DNA from: an uncultured Muribaculaceae bacterium
GTDB taxonomy: Bacteria; Bacteroidota; Bacteroidia; Bacteroidales; Muribaculaceae
Assembly (NCBI GenBank): GCA_910578305.1
Contig: CAJTQH010000038.1
Span: 1-21,974, forward strand
DNA length: 21,974 nucleotides
Direction: 5' to 3'
Shown here: positions 13,220-21,922 of the stretch, piece after piece
Layout: each line of letters starts with the position of its first letter
Position numbering within the stretch: position 1 is the first letter of the stretch
Translations under genes and position numbers: made by a program
Notes under the pieces: model-generated
Told to the model about the DNA's origin: nothing
What the model saw: only the letters and a program-made list of their open reading frames with translations
The model's database searches: none

Positions 13220-14599
13220 TCACTTAACATAGAATCGCATACCGTCGAGTTCGATACGTCCGGTAGAAGGACCTGTCGGGAATACGATCTTTATATAACG
13301 GGTAGGAGTGGCCATAGAAAGATTGAGGTAGTATTCTCCGAGGTTGGGTATATCGAGTGTACCCCAGTCGATCCAGTTGACGTTGTCGGCACTTGTTTTT
13401 ACCGAAACATTCTTTGCGGCATAATATGATCCCCAATGGTTAACCCATATCGATGCCATATCGATCACTTCACCAAGGTCTATTTCCATTTCGTCGTCTA
13501 CGTAAAGATATCCGTACTGGTATTTGCTGTGATCAATAATATCAATCCATGTGGTGGATGTGTTGTAGTTGGGACTGCCGTTTACGGTACAAGCAGTACC
13601 GGTCGGAAGGCTTATAGCTGTCGCATTCGAAGGTTTTTCATCAGATACGGTCATTTCACGGCCAACACCCTGTACGATGACGTATACAGTGGCAGCATTT
13701 GAATTAACATCAATCTCACCGCCTTCCGCAGAAGTCACAGTGACCGGAATTATGTACGACTCTTCATTTGCCAGTCCGGTAAGATCACCTGTATTGATAG
13801 TGAATCCGGCTTTTGTGGCATCTGTAGCGACCGAGATCTTTCCGGACGCGAGAGTAGCATCGGACTTGAATTTCAAGTTTGTACCGTTGGCTTCATTGTA
13901 TACAGCCACCTTGCTCTGGTCGATAGACAGATTGAGAGTCACATTCTCATAAGGCTCGTATGAGAGCATAAAGGCATTTTCCACAACGAGATTCTTCACT
14001 TCATCCTGCCATCCGTCGTTCATTATGGCTGCTTTGAAGTTTACCGGTTTGGTAACTGTAGTCAGATAGTTGGGACGGTATGTGGAGTTGAAAGTAAGGA
14101 AAATGCGGCTGCTCTTTGAAATGGTCAGTCCGGCACCATTGCGGATAACGACCGGCAGCATGAGATTTTCAACATCTCGGTTTGTAAAGCCGCTTTTATC
14201 AGCAAAGTGTATGGTTATTGAATCGGCTGTGATGTATTCACCTGCTTTAATAGCCATTGTGGGATTGAGGATTTCGACTCCGCTGAGAAATTTGAAATCT
14301 GTATTGTTTGCCTCATTGTATTCATCAACCAGCGATGGATCAATGGCTACTTCAACCTGAATATCGGCAGGGGCCGGCTTTGTAAGACGTACGGGCACAA
14401 GCTTCATCGGATCTTGAATGGCCTGCATGAAGTCGCCGTTTGCCTTATATTCCACTTTAGCGAAAGTGGAGTTTGGCTGATATAAGTAGACATAGTTGAT
14501 GTCGTAAGGGTCAACTGTATCATCGTCGTCGCAGGCTGTGAGTGGCATCAAAGATGCCACTACAGCGCATGCTGCGATATATTTCCAGAATTTTTTCAT
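13220..14599 (-). CDS. DUF1735 x2 + F5/8-type C (discoidin) surface lipoprotein of the PUL
   Basis: The 459-residue lipoprotein has a signal ending PLTAC (lipidated C23) followed by DDDD, an acidic run typical of lipoproteins exported to the cell surface in Bacteroidetes. Two DUF1735-like beta domains follow (about 35-170 and 190-315), each with the YNEAN-T/G-T/N pattern (YNEANNTDFKFLSG and YNEANGTNLKFKSD). The last 125 residues form a discoidin-like F5/8C carbohydrate-binding domain (IDLGEVIDMASIWVNHWG, then VSVKTSADNVNWIDWGTL). No catalytic motif is seen, so it is most likely a glycan-binding protein supporting the GH18 enzyme. It is the last PUL gene, 16 bp after the LamG gene, and the hairpin lies downstream. 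Confidence 0.85.
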   Translation of the reverse strand: MKKFWKYIAACAVVASLMPLTACDDDDTVDPYDINYVYLYQPNSTFAKVEYKANGDFMQAIQDPMKLVPVRLTKPAPADIQVEVAIDPSLVDEYNEANNTDFKFLSGVEILNPTMAIKAGEYITADSITIHFADKSGFTNRDVENLMLPVVIRNGAGLTISKSSRIFLTFNSTYRPNYLTTVTKPVNFKAAIMNDGWQDEVKNLVVENAFMLSYEPYENVTLNLSIDQSKVAVYNEANGTNLKFKSDATLASGKISVATDATKAGFTINTGDLTGLANEESYIIPVTVTSAEGGEIDVNSNAATVYVIVQGVGREMTVSDEKPSNATAISLPTGTACTVNGSPNYNTSTTWIDIIDHSKYQYGYLYVDDEMEIDLGEVIDMASIWVNHWGSYYAAKNVSVKTSADNVNWIDWGTLDIPNLGEYYLNLSMATPTRYIKIVFPTGPSTGRIELDGMRFYVK

Positions 14600-14615
14600 T
14601 GCTTCTTAGTGTTGA

Positions 14616-15833
14616 TTATAGAGATGAGAAATCATATTCGTTCCAGGCCTGTGCGGTGTTTTTAGAACCGTTGTTACCGCCCTGACCGATATGCATGTCG
14701 TGTCCGTTGCCGGTAACGTCTTTCAGTATAGTCGCACCTTCACCTTCGTTCATCGGGAGATAGAACACGAGGTTGGGATCATTGTACTTAACCTCTTTGC
14801 GCATGAAGTTGGCTATCTGATCGGAGGTACGTGTCACGCTCCATAGACGAACCTGAGCCATCTCCACATTGTCGCGGAAGTACTGAGAACCAGAGTCAAA
14901 CATGTTGAGGTGATCGATCGGCATTTCAACACCGGCGGCAGTTGTGAGCTGCGAGAGCTGCTGGCCGTTCTTATACATGGTAGTGATACCAGATGCAGCA
15001 TCATAGCTTATAGCGAAGTGATACCAGGCACCGCTTTCAAGTCCGGCACCCTTTGTGGGGTCGCCTGAATCAAACTGGCCGCCCATGGTCTTTACCTGCA
15101 GGAAATTATTTTTATAACTTCCGCCCTGCGAGTATACAAGGTCACCAAAACGGATGTACAGTTCGGGGCTTGCACCGTTGGCAAAGATAGCCTGGTTGTT
15201 GACGGAGTAACCGTTGGCAGCATTATATGTGCCGGTCACACGTACCCACCATTCGAGGGTGTAGTTCTTGAGGCGAAGTCCCCAGTCCGTGTCGGCAGGC
15301 TGCAGACGACATCCGTTGTTGTAGCGGAATGAAGGAACAGGCTGCTTGAGAGGCGCTGCGAGTGCATATATGAACGCGTTTGTATATCCGGTGGCTTCTA
15401 TGCCATGAGATTCGGTGATGCTCAGCGACAGAGCGTAATCAACACCGCCCTCACCTTTAAACGCAGTAATCTGCACGGGAACCACAGATGATATCTCGCC
15501 TGCATTTATGGTAATCTCATTGGGAAAGCTGACGTATTCGGTCGGAACCATCTCGTATGCAGTCTGATTACGTTTGTTGTATGCATCGAGATTGCTCTGG
15601 CTGCACTCTAATTTCACGGTCACGTCGGTAGGCATCGCTTTTGCCAGACGCACGGTTACAGGCGCTAACATTGTAGTGCCTTCATCGCCCATGACTAAGT
15701 CTTTGATCGGGGTTGCGGTGGCTTCAGCTATGTATACGCGATTCTCGATCACGTCGTTTTTAGCATCATCGCACGAAGTGAAAGCAGCAGCAAGCACACC
15801 TATTGAAAGTATGTTTAATGCAAATTTTTTCAT
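14616..15833 (-). CDS. DUF1735 + LamG-like surface lipoprotein of the PUL
   Basis: The 405-residue lipoprotein has a signal ending in TSC (lipidated C21) followed by DDAKND, an acidic stretch suggesting surface export. One DUF1735 domain (about 32-160) carries the YNKRNQTAYE pattern. A concanavalin A-like LamG domain (about 170-385) follows, with the hallmarks YTLEWWVRV and WYHFAISYD, then LPMNEGEGATILKDVTGNGHDM. LamG domains usually bind glycans, and no catalytic residues are visible. It lies 23 bp after the GH18 gene and probably acts as a surface glycan-binding partner. The 16-bp gap to the next gene argues for one operon. Confidence 0.85.
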   Translation of the reverse strand: MKKFALNILSIGVLAAAFTSCDDAKNDVIENRVYIAEATATPIKDLVMGDEGTTMLAPVTVRLAKAMPTDVTVKLECSQSNLDAYNKRNQTAYEMVPTEYVSFPNEITINAGEISSVVPVQITAFKGEGGVDYALSLSITESHGIEATGYTNAFIYALAAPLKQPVPSFRYNNGCRLQPADTDWGLRLKNYTLEWWVRVTGTYNAANGYSVNNQAIFANGASPELYIRFGDLVYSQGGSYKNNFLQVKTMGGQFDSGDPTKGAGLESGAWYHFAISYDAASGITTMYKNGQQLSQLTTAAGVEMPIDHLNMFDSGSQYFRDNVEMAQVRLWSVTRTSDQIANFMRKEVKYNDPNLVFYLPMNEGEGATILKDVTGNGHDMHIGQGGNNGSKNTAQAWNEYDFSSL

Positions 15834-15856
15834 GATTTTTTTCCTTTAGCTAATGA

Positions 15857-16873
15857 TTAGTTGTTAATAGGAGGATTCTGTATCGAGATGCCTTCCCGCA
15901 CAGTCGGATAATCCGGATTTCCGGCATAGTCGTATTCAATGTGATATGCACCCTGTCCGGCATGAGGAAGTCCGGTAGAAGACCGCCAAGAACTCTGTTC
16001 GAGGAAGTAGTGCTTGTCGACAGCACGTTCGAATGTGGCAGTAACTATAGATTTGGCAAGAACTTTTTCAAACAATTCCGGCTTATACCTCTTCACTGCA
16101 TCGAAGAAGTTATCGAGTCCGTAGTGTCCGAGTTCGTATGTCTGCCAGCAGATATAGTCTACGCTTTCGACAACGTCGTTGTCAAGATAATCGTAGTATC
16201 TGAGCCAACCAGTACCGCCTGGAATATCAATCACGAGCATACGTCCTTTTTCATCGAACCGCTTGCGAAGCTGACGCAGGAATTCATTCTGAACCTGTCG
16301 GCTTTCTGTTCCGCCCATGATGAGTGTTCCGGTAGCTTCGATGTCCATATCGAAACCGTCGATATTGTATTTATCGCAGGTATCGGCGATTGCATCGGCA
16401 TATTTCTTTGCCGCTTCGATCATAGATGGGATATCTCCGTTAGTGAATCCCCATATTTCTTCAGCAGCATCGATCGGGGGCACACCGCTGTATCCGGGAG
16501 TTATGTTTTCACCGATATTTGTGGCGAGCCAGCACAGAACCGCTTTCGAGCCTTTGGCCTGAAAGGCTTTTAGGTCGGCCTGCTGTTCAGGAGTCAGAGG
16601 GCCCCATGTGAGCCACAGGCTGACGAAGTCGGTAGAGTCGGGAAGACCTATCAGAGAGTTTTGTCTGAGTGTTCCGCCCCAGTTGCCAAACCACCCGAAC
16701 ATCACTTTGTGAGGTGAAGCAAAGTAGTCTTTGAGATTGTTATTGTAGCCTTCTGTGGGAGGTGTATAGAAATCCTTCGGTTCGGCTTCAGTCCAGTCGT
16801 CGCAGGATGTGATCACTGTCGGAACGGCGATCAAAGCAGCTGCTGCGAAAAGTATTGATTTTAGTCCTTTCAT
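15857..16873 (-). CDS. GH18 endo-beta-N-acetylglucosaminidase-like lipoprotein
   Basis: GH18 endoglycosidases cleave within the chitobiose core of N-glycans, using a substrate-assisted mechanism. The 338-residue lipoprotein has C24 followed by DDWTEAEPKD (surface-export-like). The catalytic signature DxxDxDxE is complete as IDGFDMDIE, with D172, D175, D177 and catalytic acid E179. The motif VDYICWQTYE (238-247) matches the aromatic active-site strand. The length suits a single catalytic domain without extra modules. The frame is open to 16918, but the ATG at 16873 (MKGLKS) fits the signal peptide. It lies 41 bp after susD. Chitinase activity is less likely given the SusCD-DUF1735 context; a role as a binding protein is disfavoured by the intact catalytic residues. 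Confidence 0.83.
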   Translation of the reverse strand: MKGLKSILFAAAALIAVPTVITSCDDWTEAEPKDFYTPPTEGYNNNLKDYFASPHKVMFGWFGNWGGTLRQNSLIGLPDSTDFVSLWLTWGPLTPEQQADLKAFQAKGSKAVLCWLATNIGENITPGYSGVPPIDAAEEIWGFTNGDIPSMIEAAKKYADAIADTCDKYNIDGFDMDIEATGTLIMGGTESRQVQNEFLRQLRKRFDEKGRMLVIDIPGGTGWLRYYDYLDNDVVESVDYICWQTYELGHYGLDNFFDAVKRYKPELFEKVLAKSIVTATFERAVDKHYFLEQSSWRSSTGLPHAGQGAYHIEYDYAGNPDYPTVREGISIQNPPINN

Positions 16874-16914
16874 TGTTGAAAAATAAAAATGATTGATTAA
16901 GATATGTGGGGCGT

Positions 16915-18483
16915 TCAATTATGTTTAGCCCACCATAGATCTGTAGCAGTGTTGTCGGAACCGCCAAGCATCTGCTGAGCAGCTTTAACGTTTGCTTCGT
17001 TGGTATTGAATTCAGACTGCGGGAATGGCAGACGACGCACGCCACGCGAAGAAGACACACCGTCAGTGGAGTTATTGTTTACAACGGGGAACCATTTCGG
17101 ATAACCGGTGCGACGGAAGTCAGCCCATGATTCCCATCCGTTGGGATAGTTACCGAGCCATTTCTGTACGATTATACGTTCGAGATTGGTGTCAAATGAG
17201 GCATTTTCGTCGTATTTCGGGCATATGTCGCTTGCAGCGGATATGTTGTACGAAGCATTGTCGAGAGCCACATAATCGGCAGGGGTAGCAGTGCTGTTGA
17301 GGTAATCGCCAATTTCGACACCGCGCTCCTGCATGGACACCTGTACACCTTTTTCATACAGTTCTTTGGCAGATCCGCCCATGTCCCATCCGCGGAGAGC
17401 TCCTTCAGCACGAGCAAACCAAGATTCGCTTGCCGAGATAGCAAGGAGTTTGTCCTGCTGTCCGACATTGGGATATGAGTAGTTGTCGGTGCTGGTTTTC
17501 AGAATTGAGTAGTGGAACACACCGTTGCGGGCGCCTACATATTCACCGTTTGACGCGGGTTTTGCATACTTTTCAAGACGCGGATCGCTGTAGCCGTTCA
17601 TGTAAGATGTTATGTCGGCACTGATTCGGCCTTCATTCCAAGTGATGTTGGTCTTATGGAAAGAGTTTCCGCCGGGTATGTAGCTCGACCATGCGGCATC
17701 GCCGGGTTCGGAGATGAGACCGACAGTGCTGGCAACACATTCTTCGGCTTTCTGACGAGCGAGAGCAGGCTCAACGTTTACAAGTCGGAGTGCCATGCGC
17801 AGTTTCACGGTGTTGGCGAGTTTCGCCCACTTTGCTATGTCGCCCTGATATATGTAGTCGACATCAGCGAAAAGCGCACCACCTGTACCGCCGGCAGCTT
17901 CAGTAAGCCCGGCAATAGCGAGATCGATCTGTTCGAACATTGCGTTGTAGAGAGTGGGCATGTCATCGTATGCGACAGCGAAGTCAGATCCGGTGCCGAT
18001 CTTCGAGAACGGGATAGGTCCGTAGCAGTCGCTGACACGTAATGATCCGAACACGCGTATGAGATTTGCCCAATGATATGTGAGACCTTCTCCTTCGGAT
18101 ATGTCGCGTATCATAAAGAACGGAGTGTATATTTTGGGCATTGTGGTGTCGAATGTATTGCCGCTCCATGAGATAGGCGGATTGTATGTGCCGTAGTACA
18201 TATCAGATCCCCACATATTTGCGGCGGCGGTCATGCGTCCGTATTCGTAACCGATCATCTGGTCGATCATCTGGTAATCGTTTTCCTGACCAAGAGCCAG
18301 AACGGGAATCATATTTGATATAAGGGTGGCGGTAGAAGCGAAGTCACCTTCCATCTCTTCAGGAGTCGGAGCCTTGGGATTGGTGTTGAAATCCTCGAAT
18401 TTGTCGGTACACCCTACCGCACCCAGCAGTAGGCTTCCTCCCAACATAAAGGTCGCTATGTTTTTATACATTTTATTATTCAT
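16915..18483 (-). CDS. SusD/RagB-family glycan-binding lipoprotein (SusD-like_2 type)
   Basis: SusD-like proteins sit on the cell surface as a lid over the SusC transporter and capture oligosaccharides. The 522-residue product has lipidated C25 (GAVGC) and starts with TDKFEDFNTNPKAPT, a typical SusD opening. It contains the family's helical stretches (RVFGSLRVSDCYGPIPFSKI, WAKLANTVKLRMALRLVN) and the C-terminal ending (RRLPFPQSEFNTN). This organization fits the SusD-like_2 branch. The first ATG is at 18483, with a second at 18471 also possible. It lies 17 bp after susC. Confidence 0.9.
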   Translation of the reverse strand: MNNKMYKNIATFMLGGSLLLGAVGCTDKFEDFNTNPKAPTPEEMEGDFASTATLISNMIPVLALGQENDYQMIDQMIGYEYGRMTAAANMWGSDMYYGTYNPPISWSGNTFDTTMPKIYTPFFMIRDISEGEGLTYHWANLIRVFGSLRVSDCYGPIPFSKIGTGSDFAVAYDDMPTLYNAMFEQIDLAIAGLTEAAGGTGGALFADVDYIYQGDIAKWAKLANTVKLRMALRLVNVEPALARQKAEECVASTVGLISEPGDAAWSSYIPGGNSFHKTNITWNEGRISADITSYMNGYSDPRLEKYAKPASNGEYVGARNGVFHYSILKTSTDNYSYPNVGQQDKLLAISASESWFARAEGALRGWDMGGSAKELYEKGVQVSMQERGVEIGDYLNSTATPADYVALDNASYNISAASDICPKYDENASFDTNLERIIVQKWLGNYPNGWESWADFRRTGYPKWFPVVNNNSTDGVSSSRGVRRLPFPQSEFNTNEANVKAAQQMLGGSDNTATDLWWAKHN

Positions 18484-18500
18484 AATAATCGAGTTGTGGA

Positions 18501-21500
18501 TCAGAATGTGAATTTAACATTGAAACCGAAAGTGCGCATGCTGGGCTGCTGGAAGTAATCGACACCCTGATAGAAGTTGTTGGTAGTCGAAGAAGTGCTT
18601 TCGGGATCGAACGGAGCTTTGCAGTATATCATCCAGAGGTTCTTTCCGGTGAGCGACAATGTTACGTCGGCAATGTTTTTCAACATAGTGCGCGGAAGAG
18701 TGTATGATACAGTAAGGTCTGCGAGACGTACGTTTGTGGCGTCGTATACATAATATGTGCCCGGAGCCTGAGATATAGTCTCATAGTAGTTCTGAGCGTC
18801 GACAATGCCGTTGCCGGGAACAGCGACACCACCGGCGAGACGAGCCTCGGCAGAAGTCTGCGACACGCCATATCGGTCAAGCACGGCCTGAGTGTCAGAG
18901 ATCACCTGACCGCCGAAACGACCTGTAACCGCCCATGTCAAGGCAAGGTCTTTCCATGCTAAAGAACCGGTCCATCCCATGTGGAATTTCGGCAGGAGAG
19001 ATCCTACCTTGAAGTAGTCGACAGTCTCGAGCTGTACGTTTCCGGTTTCGGGGTCACGCCAGATGTATCCGTTGGGGCTCTGACGTAGACGCATGTTGCT
19101 GTACAGGTCGCCCATTGTGCCGCCCTCGTACAGACGTACGGCCGGACCGCCTCCCATACCGAGACAGCCGGTAGCTGCGAAGTACTGCATCTCGATCGGA
19201 CGTCCGGTTTCGGGGTCAATGGCACCGTTGGCAAGAGATATGACTTTGTTTCGGTTCAACGAGTAGGTGATGCCTGTGCTGAAACGCCAGTCGCCCCACT
19301 GATTGTTGTAGTTCACAGCAGCTTCGATACCGCGGTTACGGATGTTACCGGTCTGTATAAGGTTGGTTTTGTATCCTGATGAACCGGAAGCGGGTATCTC
19401 GAATGTCTGGTTGAAGGTGTTGGCATTGTAATATGTCACATCAAGTCCGATGGTGTTGTTGAGGAATTTGGCGCTCAGACCAATTTCATAGGACTTGGTA
19501 TTTTCGGGCTTCAGATTTGGATTGTAGTGCTTTGAAGGCCATTCGTACTGGTTTTTCTGGTCACTGTACTCATACTGCATGCGTGTGAGGAAGCGAGATG
19601 GCGATGTGGCCACTTCGGCCCAGGAACCACGTATTTTAAGGAATGATATGGCTTTCGGAAGCTGCTCGCGGAAAGTCTCGCTTATGAGCCAAGAGCCTCC
19701 GACCGAAGGATAGAAGTAACTCATCTTGTCCGTAAAGGCGAGCATAGATGCCCAGTCGTTACGTCCGGTCACTGTCAGATAGTACTGTCCGTCCCATCCG
19801 ATTTCGGCGGATGCGAATATCGACTGTACCTGATCGTGCCATGAACGATCCTGCCATTTGAAGTTGGTCTTGTCGATGTTGCCTTTTGCAAAGAAGTTGG
19901 GTATCAGAGCCAGACCGCCGGAGTAAGAGTCGTCTTCCTCAAGCATGTCATTGATCGAAGCGCCCAGCTGAACGTTGACATTCAGACGATTGTCAATAAA
20001 GCTTTTGTTCATTGAAGCCATAACGTCGGCATAGGTGGAGCGGTCGAGTGTACGGGTCTTGCCATACATACCCTTGTCGGAACCGGCGAGGATATTGATG
20101 GTCGTGGCGTGATATTTTTCTTCATATACCGTGTTGGCATTGTCGACACGCACACGTCCGATCACATACAGCCATGGGAGTATGTCGTATTTCAGAGAGG
20201 CATTGAACATATAGCGCTGCTTGCGAGCCTCGCGTCCCATGCGCTTCTGAGTCCAATAGGGGTTCTGCATCGTGAAGATGTTGGGGTATTTCTGTTCCCA
20301 GAACTGAGTCATTATGTTACGTGAGGGATCGAAGCGCTCGAACATACGCACTTCATTGAAGTCTTCGCCACGCGGGAACAGCCATAGAGCAGGTATGGGG
20401 TTGAAATATTCGCCGGAACCCACGAAGTTTTTGTTGTTCTGGATGATGTAGCTCGCACCGAGATCGAGAGTGAGCTTGTCATTGAAGAACTTTGTGGTGT
20501 TGCGTATAGAGAAGTTGTAACGGTTGTAATCAGATTCGGGCATGATGCCTGGAGCGTTGGTGACTGCAGCCGATGCATAGGTCTGATTTTTTTCGTTGCC
20601 TACGGTGAGTGTTACGGCATTGATTTCGGTAACGCCTGTCTGGAAGAAGTCCAGCGGATCGTAGGTAGAGGGAGTCTCGAGCATAGCGCCCCATGAACTG
20701 AACTGTCCGGGGGTATTACCGTAGATGTTCTGGAACTTGGGAGTCATCCACGCGCGATGGAACTGTGTGGTGTTGCTGTATGTCACTTTTGCACGGCCTT
20801 CAACACCTTTCTTAGTGGTGATAAGTATGACACCGCTTGCGGCTGCCGAGCCGTAGAGTGCAGCTGCCGAAGGACCGGAGAGCACCGACATTGATTCGAT
20901 GTCGTCGGGGTTGATGTCGGCAACCGAGCTTGAACCCGGCTGCTTGGCCATCGTACCGCCTTCTTCAGATCCGGTGTTCACGTCAAACATGGGTATACCG
21001 TCGATCACATACAGGGCATTGTCGTTGCCTGTAAGTGATTTTGTACCACGCATGATGACACGTGCAGCCGAACCGCTGCCGGCCGAACCGCTGCTGATGT
21101 TCACACCGGCCACCTTGCCGGCGAGAGAGTTGATAAAGTTGGCATCCTTGTTGGAGGTGAAAGCATCTCCTTTCACGGTCTGCACATTGTAAGACAGCGC
21201 TTTCTGCTCACGTTTGATGCCGAGAGCCGTCACTACCACTTCATCGAGCGCAGTGGTTTCCTCTTCCATCACTACGTTGACGGACGAGGTGCCTTGAACA
21301 GTCATTTCGACCGGCCGACAACCGATGTAAGTAAATTTCAGGACATCCCCTTCGGAGGCTTTGAGGCTGAATTCACCATTGATATTGGTCGATGCACCTT
21401 GGGCTGTGCCCTTAACGATGACTGAAACGCCGATCAACGGTTCGCCACTTGTGTCTGTTACAGTTCCCTTTACAGTGTGGGTCTGAGCCATCACACTAAT

Positions 21501-21551
21501 TACGGGGAAGAGTAAAAGCATGAATAACAAGCTTGTTACCTTTGACTTCAT
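18501..21551 (-). CDS. SusC/RagA-family TonB-dependent outer-membrane transporter
   Basis: SusC-like proteins import glycans through a 22-strand barrel, powered by TonB. The 1016-residue protein has a signal peptide (MKSKVTSLLF...VMAQ), then a CarboxypepD_reg-like domain (26-95: VKGTVTDTSGEPLIGVSVIV) and a TonB box region EVVVTALGIKREQKAL (104-119). The plug runs from about 120 to 235 (LAGKVAGVNISSG; ALYVIDGIPM; SVLSGPSAAALYGSAAASGVILITTKKG). The barrel ends in a terminal aromatic (NVKFTF). There is no STN domain between the signal peptide and CarboxypepD_reg, so this transporter should not signal to an anti-sigma factor. It is the first gene of the PUL with a long untranslated leader. Confidence 0.93.
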   Translation of the reverse strand: MKSKVTSLLFMLLLFPVISVMAQTHTVKGTVTDTSGEPLIGVSVIVKGTAQGASTNINGEFSLKASEGDVLKFTYIGCRPVEMTVQGTSSVNVVMEEETTALDEVVVTALGIKREQKALSYNVQTVKGDAFTSNKDANFINSLAGKVAGVNISSGSAGSGSAARVIMRGTKSLTGNDNALYVIDGIPMFDVNTGSEEGGTMAKQPGSSSVADINPDDIESMSVLSGPSAAALYGSAAASGVILITTKKGVEGRAKVTYSNTTQFHRAWMTPKFQNIYGNTPGQFSSWGAMLETPSTYDPLDFFQTGVTEINAVTLTVGNEKNQTYASAAVTNAPGIMPESDYNRYNFSIRNTTKFFNDKLTLDLGASYIIQNNKNFVGSGEYFNPIPALWLFPRGEDFNEVRMFERFDPSRNIMTQFWEQKYPNIFTMQNPYWTQKRMGREARKQRYMFNASLKYDILPWLYVIGRVRVDNANTVYEEKYHATTINILAGSDKGMYGKTRTLDRSTYADVMASMNKSFIDNRLNVNVQLGASINDMLEEDDSYSGGLALIPNFFAKGNIDKTNFKWQDRSWHDQVQSIFASAEIGWDGQYYLTVTGRNDWASMLAFTDKMSYFYPSVGGSWLISETFREQLPKAISFLKIRGSWAEVATSPSRFLTRMQYEYSDQKNQYEWPSKHYNPNLKPENTKSYEIGLSAKFLNNTIGLDVTYYNANTFNQTFEIPASGSSGYKTNLIQTGNIRNRGIEAAVNYNNQWGDWRFSTGITYSLNRNKVISLANGAIDPETGRPIEMQYFAATGCLGMGGGPAVRLYEGGTMGDLYSNMRLRQSPNGYIWRDPETGNVQLETVDYFKVGSLLPKFHMGWTGSLAWKDLALTWAVTGRFGGQVISDTQAVLDRYGVSQTSAEARLAGGVAVPGNGIVDAQNYYETISQAPGTYYVYDATNVRLADLTVSYTLPRTMLKNIADVTLSLTGKNLWMIYCKAPFDPESTSSTTNNFYQGVDYFQQPSMRTFGFNVKFTF

Positions 21552-21718
21552 AATGTTTAGTTGATTGGTTAGAGATTATTAAGGTTATAATTATAGTAGT
21601 TATAATTGTGATGAATGCAGAACTTATAGCAACAATACTGCTGATGCCGGAAGTGCCGGTAAAACGCTTATTTGAATAACAGGTATTTTGGTATAGTTTT
21701 TAAGGTATGATTTCGCTA

Positions 21719-21726
21719 CAAAAATA
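21719..21726 (-). promoter_or_regulatory. Proximal -7 box candidate for the PUL
   Basis: TATTTTTG on the minus strand matches TAnnTTTG and would give a leader of about 160 nt. The position expected for the -33 is occupied by the G-tract (C9 on the plus strand), so an activator is likely to be needed. Confidence 0.45.
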
Positions 21727-21745
21727 AGCAGAATAGGCGTAATTA

Positions 21746-21754
21746 CCCCCCCCC
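21746..21754. repeat. C9 homopolymer in the PUL promoter region
   Basis: Nine consecutive Cs on the plus strand (G9 in the PUL's direction), beginning 19 bp upstream of the proximal -7 box. Such a tract is prone to slipped-strand length change. The length itself is what is seen; variability is inference. Confidence 0.9.
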
Positions 21755-21914
21755 ATTGGTTAAAATACGTTAACGAGTCTATTTTTGCGTTGTTTTCTCC
21801 CGGCCACCTTGAGGCAAACCGTAAAATACCAAACGGACATTCGTACCGGAAACGAAGTCTAACGACAGAGGTGGGTGAAAGATCGCAGGTGCGTGTGTGT
21901 ATTTCATCGTGCCG

Positions 21915-21922
21915 CAAAGTTA
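21915..21922 (-). promoter_or_regulatory. Distal -7 box candidate for the PUL
   Basis: TAACTTTG on the minus strand matches the -7 consensus, about 364 bp from the susC start. No TTG is found 19-21 bp upstream (21942-21948). If used, the mRNA would have a leader of roughly 355 nt, covering the C9 tract. Confidence 0.4.

Noticed and set aside
15857..16918. Longer start for the GH18 protein overlapping susD
   Set aside because: The 15 extra residues precede a perfect lipoprotein signal starting at 16873 and would spoil it.
21624..21917. 97-codon minus-strand frame in the PUL leader
   Set aside because: Its TTG start lies inside a -7 box and it has no recognisable features; more likely untranslated leader.
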